A stretch of 64,000 nucleotides of DNA from Anodontia alba (Eukaryota; Mollusca; Bivalvia; Lucinida; Lucinidae). Positions 54,922-64,000 of the stretch are shown one piece after another. The notes under the pieces are model-generated. The model searched no databases, was not told the origin of the DNA, and was given only the letters and a program-made list of their open reading frames with translations. Positions within the stretch are counted from its first letter, which is position 1. Every line of letters begins with the position of its first letter. A program made the position numbers and the translations under genes. The stretch spans positions 29,937,893-30,001,892 of the forward strand of contig OZ024825.1 in the NCBI GenBank assembly GCA_964016985.1, given 5' to 3'.

Positions 54922-55602
54922 ATGGGATTATATTTTGTAACATGTCTTGATACTAAGCACATCAAATGTCACATGGTGCCCTCATTCTTGTACGACAGCG
55001 CAAAAAGTGCCCTACCCGGCACCCCTCTGCCCTCAAATCCTAGCTGGAGCACTGCACCACCACCACAGACTACAACACAGACACCACATCAGATCATCAA
55101 ACTACGCTACAAGAATACAGCTACCATCACCGCATCGCCGACTATCACCAGACCAGCACCAGCGTCTCCTGAGTCACCGCCATCGAAGAAGCCAAGAAAA
55201 AAGTCTCCAGAACCAGCGAAAGACTGCCCAATCCTGTGCTGCTACGACGCTTATGAAGAACTTTTCCTGATCCAAGAGAAGTACGACCTCCACGATGCTC
55301 TCAGCAACAAGCTCCATGGAAAAGACGTTGCCATCATCAAGGCCCAAAGACTCCCGCGAGAAGAAGACGAAATGAATATTGACTTACCAGCTTACTTTCT
55401 TCATCGACCTTGGAAACAGGACTGGCTATTCATCAAGGGACCAACGTCGAAGTACTACCACGAGGAGTTCTACAACAAGATGGAAGAGCTAGCCAAATCA
55501 GGAAAGTCACAGTCGAACATCATATCCTGGTTCGGTTTCCTGGAGCGTGCCTGCAGCGACCCATTGGGAAAGTACAGATACGTCAGAGCAGCACCACGTT
55601 AG
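54922..55602 (+). CDS. Unrecognised ORF (possible element ORF, part 2)
   Basis: The coding-like part starts near 54,970 (HMVPSFLYDSAKSALPGTPL), with a Pro/Thr-rich middle ending KKPRKKSPEPAKDCP (possible nuclear targeting signal) and a folded-looking C-terminus with CCYDAYEELFLIQEKYDLHD, RPWKQDWLFIKG and WFGFLERACSDPLGKYR. The upstream Met at 54,922 precedes AT-rich sequence and is probably not the true start. Codon use is GC-rich and unlike the introns. No domain recognised. The stop is followed within 4 bp by an array of palindromes. Confidence 0.5.
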   Translation: MGLYFVTCLDTKHIKCHMVPSFLYDSAKSALPGTPLPSNPSWSTAPPPQTTTQTPHQIIKLRYKNTATITASPTITRPAPASPESPPSKKPRKKSPEPAKDCPILCCYDAYEELFLIQEKYDLHDALSNKLHGKDVAIIKAQRLPREEDEMNIDLPAYFLHRPWKQDWLFIKGPTSKYYHEEFYNKMEELAKSGKSQSNIISWFGFLERACSDPLGKYRYVRAAPR

Positions 55603-55605
55603 AGA

Positions 55606-55735
55606 CGGGTGAAGGCACCCTTCTGGCTCATGGGTGAGGACACCCTTTGATACTTAATAACTTGGGTGAGGACACCCTATCAGCGCTCTGGGTGAGGACA
55701 CCCCCCTCGGCAACCTGGGTGAGGACACCCCTCCG
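55606..55735. repeat. Five spaced copies of a 14-bp palindrome after the ORF stop
   Basis: GGGTGAAGGCACCC once and GGGTGAGGACACCC four times, at about 55,607, 55,632, 55,664, 55,690 and 55,717, with unequal 11-18-bp spacers. Each can form a GGGTG/CACCC stem with a four-base loop. Lies in the presumed 3' UTR. Confidence 0.9.
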
Positions 55736-55785
55736 GCAACTCCCTTCCTCGGCTAGTGTATGAAACTTCTGCACGACTCGAGCTG

Positions 55786-55835
55786 AGTACCTAATGCACT
55801 ACACAGTCGGAATTGACATGCATTAGGTACGAGAT
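55786..55835. repeat. Inverted repeat downstream of the palindrome array
   Basis: GTACCTAATGCA and TGCATTAGGTAC separated by about 24 bp can form a 12-bp stem. Confidence 0.75.
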
Positions 55836-56639
55836 TAAAAGCTCGAATTTTTTTCGGACGATCGTCAAAATTCTGCAACTTACAGGCTGGACTACTACTC
55901 TCGCACGAGATCTGGACACGCACGAGGTCTGGACGTGCACGCACTCCGTGTCTGGGCGAGGTGACCAAGTTATGAATTATAACTAGGCACGGTTTCAAGC
56001 CAACACAGTAGTTCAGTTAAACTAATCCAGATTTATCTGGCGCTACCTCTATGTGACTCAGTTGCCTGGCAGCGTTAAAAATCTGACAACTGAAAAAACT
56101 TTAGGTTATTTAACCACAAACCCAGTCGTGTAGCAAGAATCTTTTCCATACACTTTCCGAGATAACTTGTAAGCCAAAGGTGTATGCTGCTGCTTGATGG
56201 TTCTCCGTTTTCCCACTCTTCTTCAGAATAGATGTAGACAGAAGTGCCAGTCATGCCAGTGAGTGGGTGGGGTTAGACCCATAAAAAAAATACAGCATGA
56301 ATAAATTTGACCTGTATTTTTACCTCTCTCTTGAACCACACATCAATAGGCTCCATTTTAATGTTACAAATTCTGTGTCTATCACTGTCGAGTCTTTAAT
56401 TGGTCGTCTCGCATTAATGTGGAATACATAAACTATTTTGACGCAAACCACAGAAACTGCTTTTGAAGGAACCCGCCATTTTACTCTCAAATAAAGAATA
56501 AGTTGATATCAAGAGGAAAGTTTGATCTAATTCACACTAATCATGCAAGACAAAATAAATTTAGCAAAATTTTGTCGTAATACGACTGATATAAAAACGA
56601 AATAGCAAGACTTGGACTAAAAGTTTGTTTTTGTTCTGA
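55836..56639. other. Upstream region of the TAX1BP3-like gene
   Basis: No exon recognised; likely holds the promoter and 5' UTR. The intron of the same gene (56,693-61,307) holds SINE copies, a degenerate LINE and an AT-rich stretch (57,863-58,514) with a TATATACCGGTATATATA palindrome at 58,394-58,411. Confidence 0.5.
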
Positions 56640-56660
56640 GATTAAAAAAGATGGCGGGGC
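56640..56660 (+). promoter_or_regulatory. YY1-like motif over the TAX1BP3-like start codon
   Basis: AAAAAGATGGCGGGGC places the start ATG inside an AAGATGGCGG motif. Such motifs mark promoters and 5' ends of many broadly expressed metazoan genes; a regulatory role here is inference. Confidence 0.35.
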
Positions 56661-56692
56661 ATTATGCTGGAGATCCATTGGAATGTTTTAGT
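56651..56692 (+). CDS. TAX1BP3: TAX1BP3-like PDZ gene, first coding exon
   Basis: ATG GCG GGG opens a 14-codon exon reading MAGHYAGDPLECFS, followed by the donor GTACGT in phase 0. Exon 2 (4.6 kb downstream) starts in phase 0 with IPIVLYK. The joined start has the same length and layout as the short N-terminus before the PDZ domain of TAX1BP3/TIP-1. The start codon lies in AAGATGGCGG, the YY1-type motif often found at metazoan start codons. No longer ORF explains it: the open frame that reads through the donor is lost in the intron. Confidence 0.7.
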
Positions 56693-57015
56693 GTACGTCA
56701 TTTTCGTTTTGAGACGCTTATTTTCATTAATACTAGTGCAGAGTTGTGCAATTTTAACACTTTTTATTATATGCAGCCCATTACGTTCAATGATTTGGTC
56801 CAGAATCTCATTTACACCTCAATAAGCCTTACTCACCCATTGGAAACAGGTGGGTGGGGAAGGGGTATGCGGGAATAGACCTTTTTAATGTTATTGTTTT
56901 CATTCGGGCTACTGACCACATGATTATAGTATAATGCCACGTGACCAATAATTGTGGTTGGCACAAACATTTCCGTTTCCATTGATACCAATTGATTCAA
57001 GCCAAATTTTACCAG

Positions 57016-57184
57016 GAAATATTTTCTACGGTCATTCTCTCCCTTCCGCTGATTCAAGAAGGGCAGTTGTCAGTTTCTGGCGAAAGAATGTGCACAATAC
57101 TGGTTAACCGCTTAGAGGACTAAGCCTGGCGCTCGACATGACCCCATTGGGTTGACTGGGCCGTAAAACCTCAACACAAACAAA
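57016..57184 (+). mobile_element. SINE S1, 5'-truncated
   Basis: Plus-oriented copy from AGGAAATATTTTCTACGGTC to the CCTCAACACAAACAAACC tail. About 30 bp after CTAAGCCTG, present in other copies, are missing. Confidence 0.92.
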
Positions 57185-57684
57185 CCAGGATAATAAATTC
57201 CTTTTAGTTAATATTCACTTAAATTTTATCTTGTGTTTAAAAATGCAGCTTTAAGAAGCAGTTTGACTGCTTTTCCTAAGATAAAAACAACAACTTTCAA
57301 TGATATTTTCCTGATATCAGCAGGCACGTGCGCAACCGTAATATTGCTTTATGGTGACCTTTTTAGTGCATAGTTTTAAGTAAATAGTTAAAATATGTGT
57401 TGATATTTGTGTTTATGACATTTAAATGATCAGTCGATGAGAATCTTAAACGAAACTTTTGACGAATGAAAGCTGCTTTATTTTTCTGGAAAAACACCGG
57501 CAATTTCACTGTCTGGTAAAGGAAAACAACAACTTTCTGCCAACCACTACCAGAATGAGGCTAGAACATACTCTCTGTCATTGACCGAGAGGCTCTGAAT
57601 GATTTCAATGTAGTGTTTAAATTGGTCTGTTGCATACCTTTCTTTCTACAATTAGTGCTGCCTGTCGTATTCGGTAGTGCCAGG

Positions 57685-57862
57685 CTCCATAGCCCAGTCA
57701 GTTGCATGTCTGACTGCAGAACTGAGACTACAATGTTGTGATAGGGAATATGAACCGTTTAAAGGTTCAGTGGTTAATTGCTCTCAAGTAAGTAAGATCC
57801 AGGGATTGCAAGTTCAAATCCCAGCTGGACTACACAACTTTCGTGGAGATTGATCAGGCGTA
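57685..57862 (+). repeat. tRNA-like SINE head with partial S1 body
   Basis: TAGCCCAGTCAGTTGCATGTC (A-box-like) and GCAAGTTCAAATCCCAGC (B-box-like) are followed by TTTCGTGGAGATTGATCA, the start of the S1 body. An internal ~60-bp insertion separates the boxes. The 3' part is absent. Confidence 0.55.
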
Positions 57863-58514
57863 AGAAAAAAATAACCGTATTTCAGGTTTCCCTGACCGAT
57901 TTGGCCGAAATGCAGCCGATTCAATCAATTTTTAGATGTTTTTAAAAATAAAAAATAAAAACACCGATTCAGACGATTTTCTCCCTTGTATCCGTTGCGG
58001 TTCATTTCATTTTTCGGTAAACAGTGACGCCTGAATAGACTGGTTTTCAAAATTGATTTATTGTCGCGATTTATTTTTAGTAAAAATACAACAACCAGAC
58101 AATTTTATTCGATCATTTAAACGCTTGAAATTTACTCATTTTATATTAGCAAGCATTCGGAGGAGTGTGTGATTGAAGAATGGCTTCGATACTTTCGATT
58201 CGCATGCAAAAATGCTCGCACATCGAGGGCACGGTCAACGTCCTCAGGCCATTTGCGAATGGTATGAGCATGCAAGACGTTTGTTTTCAACACCATCCGC
58301 CCCTCTATAAAAGCAAGCAGTCGACAACGAAAGCCAAAAATACAATGATGTTTTCTTGTTATTCCTTTAATATCTGGTCGCTTGAAAAAAAAATATATAT
58401 ACCGGTATATATATATATAAAAAAAAACCTACCTACCGACCCAGGGTGAATTTTCAGAAGAAACCTGAAACACATATATTATTTTTCTTGGCCTCATGGA
58501 ATAATTTCTAAATT

Positions 58515-58602
58515 CTTTCTCACCCTTCTGCTGATTCAGAAGGGCAGTTGTCAGTTACTGGAGAAAGTATGCACAAGTTTAACAGCTCGGAGGACTAAGC
58601 AA
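58515..58602 (+). mobile_element. SINE S1 fragment
   Basis: Diverged body segment around GCTGATTCAGAAGGGCAGTT. Confidence 0.75.
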
Positions 58603-59079
58603 ATGAATCAAGTCCAGTATTTGCACATTTGTTTCAGCAGTCACTTGATACAGTGAAATCCCGAAAGAATGGCTTCTTTCAAACACTTGTCCCCTCTTTA
58701 AGAAACGGGAATCAGAAGAGCTCTTACTTGTAATTGTCGCCCTCTGTACCTGACATGTGGGCCATGTAAGTTGCTTGAACATATGTATAGCATGCTTAAA
58801 TATCATCATCATCGTCTTCAGTATTTGCCTCCCGCAAAACCTTGAGTATCCTTGCAATGTGGTGGAGATTGCTCATGCACTACAAATAAAAGTGGTATAT
58901 ACAGGTGTCTAAAAACATCTAAAAGCTAGAAACATTATGTTGCATCTAGGATGAGAGGGTGGTCATGCAGCTGTCTCTGGAAGGCTTCCAGCATTGTCTA
59001 GCTCACAGCTGATTGGGTAAGCTGGTTCCATAGGATGATGATTCTTGGGAAAAAGCTGTTCTGGTACCCTGTGAACACT

Positions 59080-60915
59080 GTCTGGATTTGCTGAAAGCGA
59101 GTGTCATGGCTTACTTGCATGAATATCAGCTTTTGTCAGGCAGGCAACATGCATTTAGGAAAAGGCACAGTTGTGACTCTCAGCTGACCACTGTTATAAA
59201 TGATTGGGTAAAAATCGTTGATAAAGGAAGACAGGTTGACACATTTATTCCAGATTTTTAAAAGGCTTTTAACCCCTCCCGCCACCTACCCTCAACCATT
59301 GAACTACTTAAAAGCAAGTTACAATGTATTTGGTTTTGGCATTGGCAGAAAGACAATCAAGTGGATAGATCCTTTCTTTGTTATAGAAAACAGCAAGTTG
59401 TTGTTAATGGTGAAACTTCAGAGTGGGTCCCTGTTTTGTCTGACCATGTGTGTCCCACAAGGGACAGTTCTTGATCCATTGTTGTTCTCTCTGTACATTA
59501 ATGGTATTTCCACGGACACTGACTCAGAAATAAGACTTCACAGATGACTGTGTTTGCTATCATGAAATTAGAGATGCAGAGAACTCACTGAAACTTCAGA
59601 AAGATCTAGATAGATTAGGATGTTGGACAAGAAAATGGGGTGTGAAGTTTCAGCCTGTTAATGGCTTATAATTCTACTAACGGGGCTATCAGCTCCCCAG
59701 TATACCTGTGCAACATGTAGTGTGCAGGTTCCTATCATCTGAATGACTGCTGACTGAGAGTTTATCAGGAATACAATCTAGTCCTCTTAGAGAAACTGGT
59801 ATGATAATAGTTTTCACCTGTGCAGGACTTCATTAAATGTTTACAGAAATAAAAATTACACATGCCAGTTGCACAGTCAAATAAAAAAAAAAATCAACAG
59901 ACAACATTTTGAAATATTTTTCTGATTTGTTCCAGAAAACAGGGTTTGACATTTCATGCAAACTGTCTCCAAGAGACAGTTTGCATGAAATATCAAACCC
60001 TGTTTTCAGAAAAAAAAATACCATCAGATTGTTATCTGTTGAATTTGCCCTGAGTGTGATAAAGGTCAAACTTGAAACCATTTCTTAATCGGATATTAAT
60101 ACATGTATGGAGCAAGGGCTATACAAACATATTAATGCCAATCACTGCTGAAGCCAGCCAGCCAATGATATGGCACTTTCCTCCTGTAAGTTATTTCGAG
60201 GTCATAGCCCCGTAAGTAGAATTATAAGCCTCTGAGCCTGTTAAATGCGATATAATGCAGAGAACAAATAAAATGGAGGCTTCATACACTTTCAAGGGAA
60301 CAATCCTTAAAAACTAGGACTCCATTAAATACCTTGGAGTGAGTCACACATGACTTGAAATGGAATACACAAAATTGCAATAATGTGTGCTAAGGCAAAT
60401 AGAACACTTGGTTTCCTGAGACAAAATCCTTATCAGTGTCCTCACAATGTAAAAGAGGCAGCATATAAAGGATTTGTTCACCCCTTTTGGAATATGGTAG
60501 TTGTATTTGGGACCCCCATGGTTAGTTCTTCAAGAAGAAACTGAAAAAAGGTCAGAATAGGGCTGCTAGTTTTGTAACTAGCAATTACTGCTTTGATACT
60601 GGGAGTATGACTGGAATACTGGAAAAAATTAAGATGGGAGTCTCTCAAGAAAAGGAGGAGAGACAGAAGAGTTACATGTATACTCTTGTACAAAGGTCTA
60701 AAGGGTGCTGCTAGCATTCCAACAGATGACATCCCTCAATCATCACTCATTGATTTTTCAGACCCCAACTGCAAGAACTGACAATTACAAGGGCTCATTC
60801 TTCCCTCAAAGCATTAGAAATTGGAATGCCCTTCCAGATCTGATTATTTCCTCCACTGAAGGTGCAGAGTATGGTGTGGCTAGGTTTACCGCTTTGGTGA
60901 GAGCTAGGGACTAGT
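59080..60915 (+). pseudogene. Degenerate CR1/L2-like LINE ORF2
   Basis: Conceptual translation with several frameshifts and stops shows HxFRKRHSCDSQLT (RT start region), VPQGTVLDPLLFSLYING at about 59,450-59,510, a shifted DDCVCYHEI catalytic block at about 59,540, KFQP, then KANRTLGFLR and EAAYKGFVHP near 60,400, and a C-terminus with YKGSFFPQSIRNWNALP ending VRARD at 60,914. The C-terminal RDWNALP-like block is typical of CR1/L2/Jockey-group elements without RNase H. A TTAA-type MITE (59,862-60,069) interrupts it. It is an old, dead copy. Confidence 0.82.
59862..60069. mobile_element. M6 TTAA MITE in a LINE
   Basis: AACAGACAACATTTTG start, palindrome CTGTCTCCAAGAGACAG, GATAAAGGTCAA end. 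It interrupts the degenerate LINE. Confidence 0.8.
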
Positions 60916-61307
60916 TCCCCATATCACCGGTCCTGGTGAATGAATGTCATTGTAAGTTTTACCAAAAAAAAATTATGATTCTCAGATGGCCTGCCCAGGA
61001 ATAGTATACTAACTGACCGGCTCTGCTTGACCTGAACAGTGATGACCTGGCAGTAAAACTCCAACAAATAATCTCTTTTTTAGTGCTCTAGTTAACGTCC
61101 AAATCCATAGGATGGTGCATTGTATTAATATCATCCCTGCAACTGATGCTAATGGAACATGTTTGGACCCAGAAAAATCCCACCCCGAGTGAGGATCAAA
61201 CCAGGGATCACTAGAATAGAAAGTGATTTTTCTGAAACTTACAACAAATGATCATATAAAACATGACTGTAGTGTAACTATGGTAGGTTCATACATAATA
61301 ATTTCAG

Positions 61308-61460
61308 ATTCCAATTGTGCTGTATAAAGATGAAGATAAAGATGAGCGTGGTAACCCAGTGGTAGGTCCCGATGGCAAGCCAAGATACCGATGTGGATTC
61401 AGAATTGGAGGTGGAATAGATCAAGATAATACTAAAAGTCCACAAGGATATCCTGATAAG
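61308..61460 (+). CDS. TAX1BP3: TAX1BP3-like PDZ gene, second exon
   Basis: A 153-bp exon (51 codons, phase 0 both sides) between acceptor taatttcag and donor GTAAGT. It encodes IPIVLYKDEDKDERGN, a Gly/Pro-rich loop, then CGFRIGGGIDQDNTKSPQGY and PDK. The GFxIGGGIDQDxxxxPxxxxDK pattern is the carboxylate-binding loop and following strand of the TAX1BP3/TIP-1 PDZ domain. Known role: a small cytosolic protein of essentially one PDZ domain that binds C-terminal ligands such as beta-catenin and rhotekin and competes with scaffolds. The loop before GFRIGGG is longer than in vertebrates. Later exons (starting GIY-T in the family) are beyond 64,000. Confidence 0.92.
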
Positions 61461-61541
61461 GTAAGTAAATACTCCTGAGGATGATTTTGTATAGATCAAA
61501 ACAGAAAATTTAGTACCATATTTACTCCAAAAATCTTAAAA

Positions 61542-61730
61542 TTTACTGTAAATGCCCTAAAATTTTGAACACGAAAGTTTCTGACAAAATGGCATATGCA
61601 AACAGTGCAGACCCAGATCAGACTGCTTCTGCAGTTTGATCAGACACTTTTTGCCATTCCACTAAGTATTTTAGGAAACAGCTGCATAAAAAGCAAAATT
61701 TAGGCTAAAAAAAGTATGGAATAAAGTGAC
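61542..61730. repeat. M3 MITE
   Basis: TTTACTGTAAATGCCCTAAA to AATAAAGTGACTTTTAG; internal deletion in one hairpin arm. In the intron of the TAX1BP3-like gene. Confidence 0.85.
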
Positions 61731-62173
61731 TTTTAGGTCTCCTGATAACCCATTGTCAGAAGATCTAAAAGTCCCTTGATAACCAGCTACATTTTTTCCA
61801 ATAAACCACTGCTTAATTAGTATTGTTTCTTCTTTATAATAGCTCTTTTATATATTTTATTTTTGTTTTTCAGCTTTATAGACATTCTAATGTTCAGTCT
61901 AATTATCCAAACATTATTTCAGTTTTGTTTATTTCAAAAAGGTTACTTTTATATCTACAATGTAGTTTAATAGCTTATGAAACACTGGCAAACTATTTAA
62001 CTAGATACAAAACTAACCATTATGAAGTACAGTAAACAAAAATAAAATGATTAATGTCTGGATAATTAGATTGGTCAAGCAAACTCATCCCTATAATATT
62101 TGGATACAGACTTTCTCAATTAAAATTTTCAATTATTAGATAATAGATAATCACCAGTAGTTTGTCAGCAGAC

Positions 62174-62387
62174 TTAACCCTTGTCCTGCTGAACCCGGAT
62201 ATATCTTGTCTTTGCAAGCAGTGTAGATCCAGATCAGTTGACTTCTGAAGAAGCCAACTGATCTGGATCAGCACTGTTCGCCATTAAGTATGTGAATTTA
62301 TATCAGCAATCTGGATCAATTAATCCGATTGGCTGAAAATTAGAAATGGGTGTGGCATCTTAATTTATTCAGCAGGACAAAGGTTAA
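62174..62387. mobile_element. M2 piggyBac-like MITE
   Basis: Same family; TTAACCCTTGTCCTGCTGAA to TTCAGCAGGACAAAGGTTAA, perfect TTAA flanks. Confidence 0.92.
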
Positions 62388-62755
62388 AAGTCTACTGACA
62401 ACCAGCTCTCCTTCAGACTGCCTTGTTACCAGTAACTATTTTCTGGATCCTGATTGTATTGTGCCAAAAGTGCTTGGTTTATTGAAGCATGTAGTCATCA
62501 CTGATAGAATTCGGGATACATGAGGAACAACTAGGACTCAAACAATGCGGTATCATTTTATGACCATGGCCTCTTTTTTCATGGTCCAAAATCTTGGCCA
62601 TTTTTTGGGTCGATTGTTTACAATTGAGCCAAAGTTTACATACACAAAAATTTCCTTAAGGTTGTTGTCCACATGATTATCATTGACCAATGAAATCAAA
62701 CTGCACATTTGTACGAAATCCAGGTAATGGTTATGTATAGCCATGCCATTTTTTT

Positions 62756-64000
62756 AGCTCGCCTGTACGAAGTACAAGGAGAGCTATTGTAGTCACCCCG
62801 GTTGTCCACATTTGCGTTTGCGGTTGCGTTTGCGTTCCCGTTCCCGTCACACTGCGTTAAAGTTTTTCAAATGCATATATCTCAACAGTCACTCCTCACA
62901 GAGGCATCAAATTTGGAACTTAGGTACCTTGGAGAGTCTTCTGAGATTCCAAGAGAATAAACCCCTGGGTTCATGCCCCTGGGTGGGGCTAGGGGTCAGA
63001 ATCTAGGACACCTTTGTAATACTGTGTTAAAGTTTTTCAAATTCTTATATCTTTGACGTTCACTCCTCATAGAGCATTCATATTTAGAATTTGGGTACCT
63101 GGAGGAGTCTTCTGAGATTCCAAAAGAACATACCCCTGGGTTCATACCTCAGGGTGGGCCTTGGAGTGGGGCTAGGGTTCAAAATCTAGGACACATTTGT
63201 AAAATCTTATATGCCTACAGGTTATAGACACAACTGGTTATACATCAGCTAACTATGTGACATCGGTTTAAGTGTAAGAGAGTGAAGGTCATGGTGACCT
63301 ACATTATACGGTCCAGGTCACCTAGATTTCACGGTCCAGTGATTTTGCCTTATATCTTGAATACTATTTGTTGGATAAATGTCACACCTGGGATATTACT
63401 TCCATGTGACCCAATGAATGACCACTTACTATATCTAGGTCATTGTGACCTATATTTCATGGTTCAGTGATTTTTCTTTATATCTTGAATACTATATGTT
63501 GGATAAATGTCACACCTGGGATATTAGTTCCTTGTGACCCGATTATTGACGTCAAAATATATCTCTGTTGGTGTGACCTATATTTCATGGTTCAGTGATT
63601 TTGCCTTATATCTTGAATACTATTTGTTGGATAAATGTCACACATGGGATATTACTTCCATGTGACCCAATGAATGACCACTTACTATATCTAGGTCATT
63701 GTGACCTATATTTCATGGTTCAGTGATTTTGCCTTATATCTTGAATACTATTTGTTGGATAAATGTCACACCTGGAATATTAGTTCCTTGTGACCCGATT
63801 ATTGACGTCAAAATATATCTCTGTTGGTGTGCCTTTATATTTCATGGTTCAGTGATTTTGCCTTATATCTTGAATACTATTTGTTGGATAAATGTCACAC
63901 CTGGGATATTACTTCCATGTGACCCAATGAATGACCACTTACTTTATCTAGGTCATTGTGACCTATATTTCATGGTTCAATGATTTTGCCTTATATCTTG
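62756..64000. repeat. Minisatellite with two-unit higher-order structure, runs off right edge
   Basis: It begins with the hairpin TAGCTCGCCTGTACG/GTACAAGGAGAGCTA (62,757-62,789) and a GCGTTTGCGGTTGCG run, then two diverged ~190-bp repeats (62,860 and 63,020). From 63,286, 128-129-bp units each contain CCTTATATCTTGAATACTAT (63,348, 63,476, 63,604, 63,732, 63,861, 63,989). Units alternate between type A (ending CTAGGTCATTGTGACC) and type B (GACGTCAAAATATATC). Confidence 0.85.

Noticed and set aside
58180..58449. Plus-strand ORF MASILSIRMQKCSHIEG as an alternative first exon of the TAX1BP3-like gene
   Set aside because: No donor in a fitting phase, and the 56,651 exon fits both phase and family length.
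61278..61499. 73-codon minus-strand ORF
   Set aside because: Antisense shadow of the TAX1BP3-like exon.

Overview
This window is eukaryotic DNA, very probably from a marine bivalve mollusc. The evidence is intron-split genes with GT/AG junctions and a dense load of interspersed elements of molluscan type: a tRNA-derived SINE at about a dozen loci, many short palindromic MITEs, and minisatellite arrays bounded by hairpins. A heterodont or venerid clam is my best guess, from repeat style only. There are no operons, CRISPR arrays or bacterial features.

Two host genes can be supported. The first is on the minus strand: the nucleoporin NDC1 (transmembrane nuclear-pore anchor). I find 13 exons between 41,469 (N-terminal transmembrane region) and 1,524 (conserved C-terminal domain). 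Their phases join for 11 consecutive exons, break once in the poorly conserved linker, and join again for the last two. The initiator exon was not found and the C-terminal end lies beyond the left edge. The second is on the plus strand: the start of a TAX1BP3/TIP-1-like single-PDZ gene, with exon 1 at 56,651-56,692 and exon 2 at 61,308-61,460. Its remainder lies beyond the right edge.

Most of the rest is transposable elements, often nested. From left to right: pogo-like and foldback MITEs and a hairpin-bounded nested minisatellite element (2.6-4.9 kb); a freshly inserted, 5'-truncated RT/RNase H LINE with a perfect 16-bp target duplication (9.9-11.8 kb); a 1.4-kb pogo-like element (12.5-13.9 kb); SINEs and MITEs between NDC1 exons; and a 7.4-kb Harbinger-like element with a 3-bp target duplication (30.87-38.28 kb), which keeps remnants of a HARBI1-like gene and of a MYB/SANT gene but whose interior is mostly minisatellite.

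Right of NDC1 lie a hAT element carrying a SINE (45.6-46.8 kb), then a decayed DDE/RNase H-like transposase pseudogene (47.2-51.5 kb) interrupted by a 1.33-kb DNA element and a SINE and partly duplicated in tandem. Next come another pogo-like element (52.07-53.09 kb), an unrecognised GC-richer pair of ORFs followed by five copies of a 14-bp palindrome (54.4-55.7 kb), a degenerate LINE (59.1-60.9 kb), and a higher-order minisatellite running off the right end with perfect nuclear-receptor-type palindromes (62.75-64.0 kb).

Nearly every identification was made by reading translations and repeats by eye, without database searches. Element superfamily names are inferences from termini, target duplications and motifs.
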